Of a stretch of 64,000 nucleotides of DNA, positions 15,710 to 24,805 are shown piece after piece. Source of the stretch: Cellvibrionaceae bacterium (GTDB taxonomy: Bacteria > Pseudomonadota > Gammaproteobacteria > Pseudomonadales > Cellvibrionaceae); NCBI GenBank assembly GCA_024707385.1, contig JANPZW010000015.1, positions 496,001 to 560,000 on the forward strand. Direction: 5' to 3'. Position numbers and translations under genes: made by a program. Under the pieces are notes generated by a model. It saw only the letters and a list, made by a program, of their open reading frames with translations, searched no databases and was not told the origin of the DNA. The first letter of the stretch is position 1. Each line of letters begins with the position of its first letter.

Positions 15710-16623
15710 AGTCGAGAGTCTTTGTCTGGCTAGTACCATTCCTACTCGCCTTCTCGACGTCCACCGCGTGGGGCTGGTCTGCGGAGGGGCATGGCGATCT
15801 CGCCTTTGCCGCGTTGGAGCGACTACCCAAATCTCTCCAGGACGAGTACCGCTCGGTATTGATGGCGGGTCCTTGGGTTAAAGGAAAAGACAAAATCAGC
15901 TGGCGCTCCGTCGCCTCCCGCGCCGCAGCCTGGCCAGATCGTGCCAGGAATCAGCCGTTGAGCAAATTGTTCAGCCAATACGGTAGCGGTCAGGTCCCGG
16001 CGGCACTCAAGGCTTATCGCGACCGGCCCACCAATGATTGGCATTACACCAACGCTTTATTTATCAATACATTGGGAAAAGTTGTTGAGGCTAATTCTAA
16101 TTCCGTGGGCAAGTCCTGCCCGCCGACCGCAGAGGGCAGACTGCTGGAAGTCTGGCCTCATCTTTTCAGTGCATACCAGCAGGCGCGGGACCAGCGCGAC
16201 AAGGCGATAGTGCTGGCTTTTGTGCTGCATATGGTTGGCGATGCCTATCAGCCACTGCACCTGCTTGGATCTTTGGATCGCAAATGTCGCCACGATCGCG
16301 GTGGCAACGGCTTCTGCGTCGCGCCGATGGTAGGTTTTCAGGCTGGTATGCGTTGCCGCGACAGTCTGCACTTTCTCTGGGATAAAGGCTTTGGCGCCTT
16401 TGCAGATGATTTTGCGGTGGCCGAGAAATTTCGCGGCAACCCGCGCGATCTGACCCCGGCAGTGAAGGCGGTGAAGCGGATCGCCACCCGGGTCTACCCG
16501 GAAAAACCGGGTCAAGCCGAATCGGCGAGTTATCAAGACCGCAGTCGCCGTCAGGCCGGCCAAATGGCACAGCTCGCCAGCGCACATCTGTTGGCGGCCT
16601 TGGAAAACCTGGGGCGAAGATAA
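15706..16623 (+). CDS. Secreted S1/P1-type nuclease
   Basis: This is a zinc-dependent phospholipase C/P1-nuclease family protein of 305 residues. A signal peptide (FVWLVPFLLAFSTSTAWG) is probably cleaved so that the mature chain starts with Trp, the residue that ligates zinc through its amino end in this family. Then come WSAEGHGDLAF and HMVGDAYQPLH, which supply His and Asp zinc ligands. It likely degrades single-stranded DNA/RNA or 3'-nucleotides in the periplasm or outside. It overlaps djlA by 4 bases and is followed after 10 bases by the SDR gene. Substrate choice is uncertain. Confidence 0.88.
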   Translation: MKSRVFVWLVPFLLAFSTSTAWGWSAEGHGDLAFAALERLPKSLQDEYRSVLMAGPWVKGKDKISWRSVASRAAAWPDRARNQPLSKLFSQYGSGQVPAALKAYRDRPTNDWHYTNALFINTLGKVVEANSNSVGKSCPPTAEGRLLEVWPHLFSAYQQARDQRDKAIVLAFVLHMVGDAYQPLHLLGSLDRKCRHDRGGNGFCVAPMVGFQAGMRCRDSLHFLWDKGFGAFADDFAVAEKFRGNPRDLTPAVKAVKRIATRVYPEKPGQAESASYQDRSRRQAGQMAQLASAHLLAALENLGRR

Positions 16624-16633
16624 GGATGGCGCT

Positions 16634-17470
16634 ATGACGAAATCCATTCTGGTCACCGGCTGCTCCTCCGGCATAGGTCTGGCGGCGGCGCGGACTTTGC
16701 GCGAACGCGGCTACCGGGTATTCGCCTCCTGCCGTAAACAGGCCGATGTGACGCGACTGCAAGGCGAGGGTTTTGCCGATGCCCTGGTACTGGATCTCGC
16801 CTCCAGCGATTCCATTCAGGCCGCGGTTGATCGGGTTATTGAAAAAACCTCCGGGCAGATTTTTGCGTTGTTCAACAACGGCGCCTATGGCCTGCCGGGG
16901 GCGGTCGAGGATCTGCCGAGGGATGCCCTGCGACGCCAATTTGAAACCAATGTATTTGGCACCCATGAGCTGACCTGTCGGCTGTTGCCGACCTTGTTGC
17001 AGCAACCGGATGCGCGCATCGTGCAAAACAGTTCGGTGCTGGGTCTGATCGCCATGATGAATCGCGGCGCTTATGTGGCGAGCAAGTTTGCTCTTGAGGG
17101 GCTGACAGATACGCTGCGTCTGGAGCTTCACGGCACTTCGGTCAAAGTGGTGCTGATTGAGCCGGGCCCGATTCTCAGCGATTTCCGCAAGAATGCACTG
17201 GCGCAGTTTCAGCGGGAAATTTCTGTCGACACCAGTCGCCATCAGGCGCTTTATCGCGCGGCGCTGGAGCGGCTCAACAAAAAAGGACCCGCCGCGCCTT
17301 TTACGCTGCCTGCTTCCGCAGTGGTCGACAAATTGATTCTCGCGCTGGAAAAACCCCATCCTCGCCCGCGCTATTACGTCACCAAGCCCACTTATTTCAT
17401 GGGTGTGGCTAAACGTCTGCTGCCTACGTGTTTGTTGGATCAAGTCATCCGCCGCCTCGGCTCCGCCTGA
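16634..17470 (+). CDS. Short-chain dehydrogenase/reductase
   Basis: The 278-residue Rossmann protein has the SDR cofactor motif TGCSSGIG, NNGAYG (NNAG-type motif), catalytic Ser in QNSSVLG, and the YVASK active-site pair. The Arg in ASCRKQ suggests NADP(H) preference. It is in the classical SDR branch that includes many uncharacterised oxidoreductases acting on lipid- or retinol-like substrates; the substrate cannot be told. It follows the S1/P1 nuclease on the same strand. Confidence 0.85.
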   Translation: MTKSILVTGCSSGIGLAAARTLRERGYRVFASCRKQADVTRLQGEGFADALVLDLASSDSIQAAVDRVIEKTSGQIFALFNNGAYGLPGAVEDLPRDALRRQFETNVFGTHELTCRLLPTLLQQPDARIVQNSSVLGLIAMMNRGAYVASKFALEGLTDTLRLELHGTSVKVVLIEPGPILSDFRKNALAQFQREISVDTSRHQALYRAALERLNKKGPAAPFTLPASAVVDKLILALEKPHPRPRYYVTKPTYFMGVAKRLLPTCLLDQVIRRLGSA

Positions 17471-17488
17471 TCCGTTAATTCACCAGCC

Positions 17489-17516
17489 CTGACTGGCGCG
17501 CAAAGCCGGCTACACT
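17489..17516 (+). promoter_or_regulatory. Possible sigma-70 promoter for the HDOD gene
   Basis: CTGACT (17489-17494), a 16-base spacer and TACACT (17511-17516) lie 33 bases before the start codon. Each hexamer matches the consensus at four of six positions. Confidence 0.35.
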
Positions 17517-17548
17517 TCAAGCAGACAGATATGATGTAGGAGACATCT

Positions 17549-18994
17549 ATGGTCGCGAGAGGGCTGGACACATGGGTCCGCAAACTCACCAAGCAAAATA
17601 TGCTGGCGATTGGCAAAGTCATTGCCGAACTCAATAATCTGACCGGTCGCGACGATACTGAAATCAATCAGCTCGCGGAGGTTATTCTGCGCGATCCGAA
17701 TCTGACGACCCATGTATTGCGCGCTGCCAATACCGTCTATTACAACCACTCCAGCAGTCCCATCAATACCGTGAGCCGCGCCATAGTGCTGATCGGTCTC
17801 AAGGGCATGCGCGCGATCTGTATTTCACTTCTGTTGATCGATTCCCTACTGAAACAAGGACCGCGGGAGCGAATGCTGCTGTTGATCGCGCAGGGTTTGC
17901 ACGCCGCCACTCAGGCGCGGGATCTGATCATGCGGCAGGACGCGGAAGCGGCCGAGGAGGTATTTATTGCCGCCTTGCTGTTCAATCTGGGTGAAATGGC
18001 CTTCCTCGCCAATGAACCCATTACCGACGAAAACGTCGCGTTATGGAGTGGTGACACCCGCGATCGTCAGGAGGCTTCGGAACGGATTCTGGGTACTACT
18101 TTTAAAGCCATCACCCGGGCGCTTGCCAAACATTGGCGGCTGGGTGAGACGTTGCAGCAGGCGCTCTATCCGGCGCAAGAACCCAATGCGAAGGTACAGG
18201 CGGTGATTCTCGGCGAACGCCTCAGTCGTGCGGCGCTTAAAGGCTGGGATTCCAATGCGGTAAAGAAAGTGATTGAGGAGGTTTCGCGCTACACCTACCT
18301 GGACGCGGAGCAATGTCTGATCGAGGCGCAGGAATCTGCCGAGCGCGCCGCAGCCATCGCGCTAAAATACGGCGCCCCTGAAGTCTGCCCGTTGATTCCC
18401 AGCAAGAACAATAAAGTGTCTGTTGCGGACCCGGTCCGTGTGACCGGCAAAATGCTGCGCGGCGATGCGCAGTTACAGCTCAATATTCTGCGTGAGCTGA
18501 CCACCGCCACGGCGGAAAAGGCGGATGTGAACACCATTTTTCAGATGGTGGTTGAGGGAATGCACAGAGGGATAGGGATCGAGCGTGTGGCTATCGCCTT
18601 TATTCAGCAGAACGTGGTGAGATGCAAATACGTCTTGGGAGAGGGCACCGAAGGCTGGCGTACCGGATTCGCCTTTGATGTGGGACCTTTCGGCGACAAT
18701 ATCTTCACTCATGCCACCGCCAATCCCGGAGCGACCTGGATCGATGCGGCCTTTATCAATGAACATCGCGCGCTGTACAGCCCTGACATTCTGGAGGTGA
18801 TTGGCCAGCATCCCGCTTTCATTTTTGTTCTGCGGGTCGGTGATCGCACGCCGGCTTTGTTTTACGCCGATCGTGCGGAGTGCGGCGGGCAGTTGAGCAA
18901 AGACCAGTTCGAGAGCTTCCGTCACTTCGCGTCCCAGGCGCAGATCAACCTGAACCTCTTATCACAGACCGCCGGGCGCAAAACCACGCACTGA
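17549..18994 (+). CDS. HDOD-domain signalling protein
   Basis: The N-terminal half of this 481-residue protein is an HDOD domain (AEVILRDPNLTTHVLRAANT, SRAIVLIGLKGMRAI, FIAALLFNLGEMAFLA), a degenerate HD-type output module found in bacterial signalling proteins. The last 160 residues resemble a GAF-like sensor (VVEGMHRGIGIERVAIAF, GDRTPALFYAD). TAGGAGA precedes ATG 17549. The role is probably regulatory, but the ligand and partners are unknown. It is alone on the strand, facing mltD tail to tail. Confidence 0.8.
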   Translation: MVARGLDTWVRKLTKQNMLAIGKVIAELNNLTGRDDTEINQLAEVILRDPNLTTHVLRAANTVYYNHSSSPINTVSRAIVLIGLKGMRAICISLLLIDSLLKQGPRERMLLLIAQGLHAATQARDLIMRQDAEAAEEVFIAALLFNLGEMAFLANEPITDENVALWSGDTRDRQEASERILGTTFKAITRALAKHWRLGETLQQALYPAQEPNAKVQAVILGERLSRAALKGWDSNAVKKVIEEVSRYTYLDAEQCLIEAQESAERAAAIALKYGAPEVCPLIPSKNNKVSVADPVRVTGKMLRGDAQLQLNILRELTTATAEKADVNTIFQMVVEGMHRGIGIERVAIAFIQQNVVRCKYVLGEGTEGWRTGFAFDVGPFGDNIFTHATANPGATWIDAAFINEHRALYSPDILEVIGQHPAFIFVLRVGDRTPALFYADRAECGGQLSKDQFESFRHFASQAQINLNLLSQTAGRKTTH

Positions 18995-18997
18995 TTT

Positions 18998-20619
18998 TCA
19001 GTTCACCCGAGTGACATCCACAAACAGAGTGAGATTCTCACCGGGTTGAAGGTGGCGATTGGGCTCGACCTGATTCCACTGGCGTATATCCGCTATCCGA
19101 ACCTTGAATTTATCGGCGATCGCCGCGAGTGAATCCCCTTTGCGCACTTTGTAGGCGAGCTTGCGGATGGTTCGGTCGTTTTTGCTTGTTGTATCTGGAG
19201 CGCTGGCCTGCTGCCAGATCACGAGATTCTGTCCGGGATGAATTGGATCTCCAGGAGCCATGCCGTTCCATTTGGCCAACTGGCGCGTGCTGACATTGAA
19301 ATTACGGCTGATTTGCCAGAGCGAGTCGCCCGCACGGACCTTGTATTCCACCTTGTTGCCAGTACCTTTCGCCTGGGTTTTTTGCAGCCGTTGAGTGGCG
19401 GACTGGCTATAGAACTCGGCGTTTTTCGCCGACTTGGGCACCATCAGGGTTTTGCCGGCCCGAAGATTGTGGCTGGAGAGATTGTTGATGGATTGGAGCA
19501 ACTGGGTAGTGGTGCGGTAGCGCTTGGCTATGGAAGAAGCGTATCGCCGGGCTTGATCTCATGGCGATCCCAAACCACCCGCTGCTCCACCGGTGTCTCC
19601 GCCAGCTTTTCAATGAAGTTGCCCGCTTTGTCACGGGGAAACAGTAAGCGATGAGGGCCGTCCGGATCGGTGGCCCAACGATTGAATCCCGGATTCAAAG
19701 CGGCCAGGTCGGCCATGGACATTTTGGCCCACTCCGCTGCCTGCGCCAGATCGATCTGCGCCCCTACATCGACGGCGAGAAAGTAAGGCTCATTGGCGAC
19801 AGGATAAAAAGAGAGCCCATAGACATCTGGATTTTCCAGCAGGGCTTTCAACGCCAGCAGGCGCGGGACATACATTTCGGTTTCCCGGGGCAGAGTAAGG
19901 GACCAGTAGTCCGTAGGCAGTCCTTTGGCCTCATTGCGCTTCATAGCTCGCCGGACATTGCCGCCGCCGCTGTTATAGGCGGCGAGGGCGAGTAACCAGT
20001 CATCGCCAACCTGCCGGTACAGTTGTTCTAGATAGGTCAAGGCCGCCTCGGTGGAGGCCATCACATCGCGGCGGCCGTCATACCACCAGTTTTGCTTCAG
20101 GCCGAGCATGGTTCCCGTCCCCGGAATCACTTGCCACATACCAGCCGCCTGGCCCGTTGAGTAAGCAAAGGGATCGAACGCACTCTCCACTATAGGGAGC
20201 AGGGCGAGCTCCATGGGCATGTTGCGTTTCTCGATTTCTTCAACGACAAAGTGGAGGTACTTTTCCGCGCGCTCCGACACCTTCGCCAGATAAGCGGGGT
20301 GTTTTGCATACCATTCGATTTCCTGCTGAATGCGGCGGTTGATTTGCGGGGTGATGCCGAAGCCGTCGCGGACTCTGTCCCAGAGGTTGACGCTGACGGG
20401 GAGGGTGAATTCTTCAAGTTCGGTATCGTGAATCTTGCAGAGCGGTAGGGATTGGACGTGCCACTCGGAGAGGGTAGGTTGTGCTGCAGGGCGTATGAGG
20501 CGTTTGGGTATAGAAAGAAGAGAGTAGGTGTCATCTATGTCCGGCGGCACTTGGGTTTCGAGCCGGGCGCAGCTGCAGATGGCTATGCTCAACAGCAATA
20601 GGCTGGTTTTGGTTCGCAT
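18998..20619 (-). CDS. mltD: Membrane-bound lytic murein transglycosylase D with LysM repeats, frameshifted
   Basis: MltD cuts peptidoglycan glycan strands to 1,6-anhydromuramyl products at the outer membrane. The first frame (20619 down to 19528) has a lipoprotein-type signal peptide and a SLT domain with the catalytic Glu in ALLPIVESAFDPFAYS, GMWQVIPGTG and LALAAYNSGGGNVRRA. The frame stops just inside the first LysM (IKPGDTL). A -1 change near 19535-19545 restores SSIAKRYRTTTQLLQSIN and two further LysM repeats (KVRAGDSLWQIS, KVRKGDSLAAIA). One missing base explains both halves; the whole gene would be about 540 residues, with three LysM domains binding peptidoglycan. Confidence 0.9.
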
Positions 20620-20889
20620 CTGGGAGTCTTTGATCGCTGGTTGTCATCAAATTGAAATTTAGTGTCGTCTGGATTCTAGCGGAGATAGAAACGTCCGCCC
20701 AAACAGCTGGGGGACGAGATGCGTGAACTGGTAGCGATTTTTCCACATCTATGTGCTTTGTGTGTGCAAATAATAATCAGTATGGGCTTCCGCTCTCCAG
20801 GATAGTGCCGTATCACTTGGCTTTCGGATGCAACCTGTTGGCAACATTTTCGTCCATAATTAGGGGCTCACTGGATTGGAGGTTTCGCC

Positions 20890-21732
20890 ATGTCCATCTT
20901 CCGCAAAAGTATTTCTTCCATCCGCAATCGCCAGCGTGTTCCCGATCTGGACGCCAGCATTGCCGCGCTTGAAGAATGGTTCGAAACTCCCCTGGGTCGC
21001 CAATTATTGCGCGAGGAGCAGCGAATACTGGATCGGGAGCTGAGCTGCATGTTCGGCTATCACCTGATGCAGCTCAGCATCAACCGGCGTATCCAGCTGT
21101 TTCAGGACAGCCGGATCTGCCACTGCTTCGCCGTGGGCGCAGGTTCACCCAATGGCGACTCGAAGGCCGCGACCTACAGTGCCCTCGACGCGCTGCCGTT
21201 AGAGGATGAATCGGTGGACGTCACGATTCTGCACCACGTCCTGGAGTTCTCCCACAACCCTCATCAAGTGCTGCGTGAAGCGAGTCGGGTCACGATTCCG
21301 CGCGGTTACATCATTATTTTCGGCTTCAATCCGGTCAGTCTGATGGGTATGGTCAAACCCATTGCCCAGCTGTTCAGCAGCAGTCCTATATGGAAGCGCA
21401 ACAGCCTGCGCAAGTCGCGTATCTCCGACTGGTTGCAGTTTCTCGATTGCAATACACTGCGCACCCTTGATGGCATCTACAACCTGCCACTGCAGCGCCG
21501 CGGCTATCTGGTGTATTCCAGCCGGATCAACCGCATGTTGCAGCGTTGGAAGTTTCCTTTCGGCAACTTCTATTGCCTGGTAGCGCGCAAGGACATCGCC
21601 TGTCTGACCCCCATCACACCGGACTGGTCGCGGCAACCGCGTTTCCGCGTCGCCACCAAACAGGCACTTTCCGCGCGCTCGGCGGCGCGCCTTGCCTTGA
21701 TCAAGACTTCTAAACCTACGCCGGCCAAGTAA
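20890..21732 (+). CDS. SAM-dependent methyltransferase (YafS-like)
   Basis: This 280-residue class I methyltransferase shows LPLEDESVDVTILHHVLEF (motif II/III region) and VLREASRVTIPRGYIIIFGFNP, matching the Methyltransf_11 pattern. The usual Gly-rich motif I is poorly conserved; AVGAGSPNGDS occupies its place. Its position beside rnhA-dnaQ on one side and mltD on the other matches yafS-like genes in E. coli and Pseudomonas, but gloB, often in this cluster, is absent. The methyl acceptor is unknown. Confidence 0.82.
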   Translation: MSIFRKSISSIRNRQRVPDLDASIAALEEWFETPLGRQLLREEQRILDRELSCMFGYHLMQLSINRRIQLFQDSRICHCFAVGAGSPNGDSKAATYSALDALPLEDESVDVTILHHVLEFSHNPHQVLREASRVTIPRGYIIIFGFNPVSLMGMVKPIAQLFSSSPIWKRNSLRKSRISDWLQFLDCNTLRTLDGIYNLPLQRRGYLVYSSRINRMLQRWKFPFGNFYCLVARKDIACLTPITPDWSRQPRFRVATKQALSARSAARLALIKTSKPTPAK

Positions 21733-21772
21733 CACGGCCGGGGCTATCCGGCACTGAAGAAGCGAAATCGCA

Positions 21773-22231
21773 TTGAAAAAAGTTGAAATTTTCACCGACG
21801 GCGCCTGCAAAGGTAATCCCGGCCCAGGCGGTTGGGGCGCTTTGTTGCGTTATGGCAAGGTCGAGAAGTCCCTTTACGGCGGCGAGGCGGACACCACTAA
21901 CAACCGCATGGAATTGATGGCGGCTATCCGCGCGCTCGAAGCACTGACGCAGCCCTGCGATGTCGTCCTGACCACCGATTCGCAATACGTGCGCAAAGGA
22001 ATCACCGAATGGCTGCCGCGCTGGAAGCTCAATCAATGGCGCACGGCGGACAAGAAGCCGGTAAAGAACCAGGATCTGTGGATGCAGCTGGATGAATGCA
22101 CTGCGCGGCATCAGGTGCAGTGGAACTGGATCAAGGGGCACAGCGGCCACCGCGAAAACGAGATCGCTGATCAACTCGCCAACCAAGGCATAAGTGAAGC
22201 AAAGCATGCGACAAATCGTACTGGATACTGA
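21773..22231 (+). CDS. rnhA: Ribonuclease HI
   Basis: RNase HI removes RNA from RNA-DNA hybrids. All four catalytic carboxylates are visible: Asp9 (FTDGACKGNPGPGGWG), Glu47 (TTNNRMELMAA), Asp69 (TTDSQYV) and Asp133 (ENEIADQLAN). The length of 152 residues is standard. The start is a TTG at 21773; no ATG lies close by. The 3' end overlaps dnaQ by 26 bases, the common gammaproteobacterial arrangement. Confidence 0.95.
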   Translation: MKKVEIFTDGACKGNPGPGGWGALLRYGKVEKSLYGGEADTTNNRMELMAAIRALEALTQPCDVVLTTDSQYVRKGITEWLPRWKLNQWRTADKKPVKNQDLWMQLDECTARHQVQWNWIKGHSGHRENEIADQLANQGISEAKHATNRTGY

Positions 22232-22922
22232 AACTACCGGTCTGGAGCCGCAACTGGGGCACCGGATTATCGAAATCGGCTGCGTCGAGCTGGTCAATCG
22301 CAAGCTGACCGGGCGTCACTTTCACCAGTACATTAATCCAGAGCGTGAAATTGACCAGGGCGCGATGGAGGTTCACGGCATTACCAACGAATTTCTGCAG
22401 GACAAGCCCCGTTTTGCGGCGATTGCCGGGGAGTTCTGGGAATTCGTTCGCGGTGCCGAGCTGGTCATTCACAACGCGGCATTCGATATAGGATTCCTTA
22501 ATCACGAGTTCGCCCGCCTCAATCTGCCGCCGGTGACGAGCGAATGTGCCGTGCTGGATACCCTGACCATGGCGCGGCAGAAGCATCCAGGGCAGAAAAA
22601 CAATCTGGATGCCTTGTGTAAGCGCTACGGCGTGGACAACTCCCACCGCGATCTCCACGGCGCTTTGTTGGACTCTGAGATTCTGGCGGATGTTTATCTG
22701 CTGATGACGGGTGGTCAAACTGCCCTTGAGCTGGGCAGCGATACCCAAACGGCTGCGCAGCGGAACGAGGGGCCTGTCGCCGTCGAGAAGATCACCTGTG
22801 ATCGACGACCACTGCGTATCGTTTATGCGACGGAAGCAGAACTTGAGGCGCATCAGAACAAGATGAAGTCTATCGACAAGGCGTCGGGCGGGAACTGCAT
22901 CTGGTTGAAACAGGAGGCATGA
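22206..22922 (+). CDS. dnaQ: DNA polymerase III epsilon subunit (proofreading exonuclease)
   Basis: DnaQ is the 3'-5' exonuclease of the replicative polymerase core. The DEDDh motifs are present: IVLDTETTGLEP (Exo I), HNAAFDIGFLNHEF (Exo II) and HRDLHGALLDSEILADVY (Exo III). The C-terminal tail is the polymerase-binding segment. ATG 22206 is preferred over GTG 22194 because MRQIVLDTETTG matches the family start. The reading frame ends inside a terminator hairpin. Confidence 0.95.
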   Translation: MRQIVLDTETTGLEPQLGHRIIEIGCVELVNRKLTGRHFHQYINPEREIDQGAMEVHGITNEFLQDKPRFAAIAGEFWEFVRGAELVIHNAAFDIGFLNHEFARLNLPPVTSECAVLDTLTMARQKHPGQKNNLDALCKRYGVDNSHRDLHGALLDSEILADVYLLMTGGQTALELGSDTQTAAQRNEGPVAVEKITCDRRPLRIVYATEAELEAHQNKMKSIDKASGGNCIWLKQEA

Positions 22923-22933
22923 CCTCCTGTTTT
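22911..22933 (+). terminator. Intrinsic terminator overlapping the dnaQ stop codon
   Basis: CAGGAGG (22911-22917) pairs with CCTCCTG (22923-22929) around a 5-base loop containing the TGA stop, followed by TTTT. Coding end and terminator are merged. Confidence 0.7.
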
Positions 22934-22975
22934 ACTGCATGTGTTTGTGCCAGCGCTGCTTTGCTCTCGATCTGA

Positions 22976-24462
22976 CTAGAGAAACAGAATGACGCAACCC
23001 AGTCCCACACCAGTGAGCACAAGGGTATAGGGCAGTGCCATCAGCACCATTCGGCCGTAGGACAGGCGAATCAGCGGCGCCAGGGCAGACGTCAGCAGAA
23101 AGAGAAAAGCGGCCTGGCCGTTCGGTGTGGCGACGCTGGGAAGGTTGGTGCCGGTGTTGATGGCCACCGCGAGCACATCGAAGTGTTCCTTGTCGATCGC
23201 ACCGCTCGCCAGCGCTTCCTTCACCTCATTGATATAAACCGTCGCCACAAACACATTGTCACTGATCGCTGACAGCAGCCCATTCGCGGCGAACAGCAAA
23301 GCCGGCTGTTGTGAGCCTCCTGTGCCAGCACCCATTGGGTAACCGGGGTGAACAAATGCTGATCGTGAATCACTGCGACCACCGCAAAGAACACGACCAG
23401 CAGAGCGGTAAAGGGCAATGATTCCTCGAATGCTTTGCCGATACGGTGTTCGTCCGTGACGCCGTTGAACGCAGTCAATAGCACAATAATCATCAGGCCA
23501 ATCAAGCCGACTTCCGCCAAGTGCAGGGCAAGGCCCACCACCAGAATCACCGCCGCAATCGCCTGCACAATCAATACCGCATTGTCCGTGTTGGTGCGCT
23601 TGCTAGTCACCTCGCGGTCGTAGTCCAGCAGGATAACCCGAACTTTCTCCGGCAGTTTGGCGCCATAGCCGAGCACGCGAAAATGCTCGACCAAGGCACA
23701 GGTCAGCAAGCCTGCGAATAAACAGGGAATAGAGACAGGTGCGACGCGGATAAAAAATTCGGCGAAATCCCAACCGGCCTTTTCGGCAATCAACAGATTT
23801 TGCGGCTCGCCGACCATGGTGCACACGCCGCCCAGGGCGGTGCCGACCGCACCGTGCATAACCAAGCTGCGCAGGAAAGCGCGGAACTGGTCCAGATCCC
23901 CGCGATGCAGCTCCTGCACCAGATCGTCGTTACCCGCATAGTTGTCCCCGCCCGTGGCCACCTTGTGGTAGACGGCGTAGAAGCCCACGGCAACTGAAAT
24001 CAATACAGCGGTGACCGTCAGGGCATCAAGAAAGGCAGAGAGCAGCGCGGCGACCAGGGAGAACAACAGCGAGAGCAATATCTTGGAGCGGACGCGGAGC
24101 ATGAGCTTGCTGAACGACCACAACAGCAGATCCTTCATGAAGTAGATGCCCGCGACCATAAACATCAGCAGCAGAATCACCGAAAAATTATTCGCCACTT
24201 CGTGATAAACCGAATCCGTCGAGGTGAGCCCGAACGCTACGGCTTCCAGCGCAAGCAGCCCGCCGGGTTGTAAGGGATAACATTTCAGCGCCATCGCCAG
24301 GGTGAAAATAAACTCACAGATCAACAGCCAGCCGGCGAGGAAGGGGTCGATCAGGATGACGATAGGGTTGAGCAGCAGAAACGCGATTATCGTTTTTTTG
24401 TACCAGAGCGCTGAGGGGCCTAAAAAATTTTGCCAGAAAGCAGTGCCTAACGAGAGGTGCAT
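22976..24462 (-). CDS. nhaB: Na+/H+ antiporter NhaB, frameshifted
   Basis: NhaB exchanges Na+ for H+ across the inner membrane. The main frame (24462 down to about 23310) starts MHLSLGTAFWQNFLGPS, is rich in membrane segments, and has GGVCTMVGEPQNLLIAEKAGW and LDALTVTAVLISVAVGFYAVY as in characterised NhaB. At about 23305-23320, after QWVLAQEAH, the homology moves to another frame (QQPALLFAANGLLSAISDNV, NTGTNLPSVATPNGQAAF). One missing base joins the two into a protein of about 495 residues. AAGGAG precedes the start. It is convergent with dnaQ. Confidence 0.92.
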
Positions 24463-24802
24463 GACGAGAGCTCCTTGAGCGGACTGGGGTGCGATGGGAA
24501 GGATCGGCCGTATAACGAAAAATCGTCAAAGTATAGCGCTTATAAAGAAAAGCAATAGGAGGAGCTGAAGCGCGATCTGTATTGGCTCGCTGTGCCGATT
24601 CCCGTGCCGTCTATGGGCGGTGACAAGTCCGAGAGATTTGCTTAACATGCCTCGATAACTGTACGAATCTAAAAGAATTTTTGAGCTCCCGTATTATACT
24701 TGTCAGGTTGTCGGTGTTTCGGGTGCAGGATTCACCAATTACAACGAATAATATCAAGGCAAATCCGTATACTCCCTGCCCGAAAAATATAGGAAAACCA
24801 AT
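24463..24802. other. nhaB/fimL divergent intergenic region
   Basis: I find no gene in these 340 bases. They hold the nhaB ribosome-binding site at the left end, A+T-rich stretches, and two TATACT -10-like hexamers facing fimL (24695-24700 and 24768-24773) without a convincing -35. An AGGA Shine-Dalgarno for fimL lies at 24791-24794. Confidence 0.5.
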
Positions 24803-24805
24803 GTG

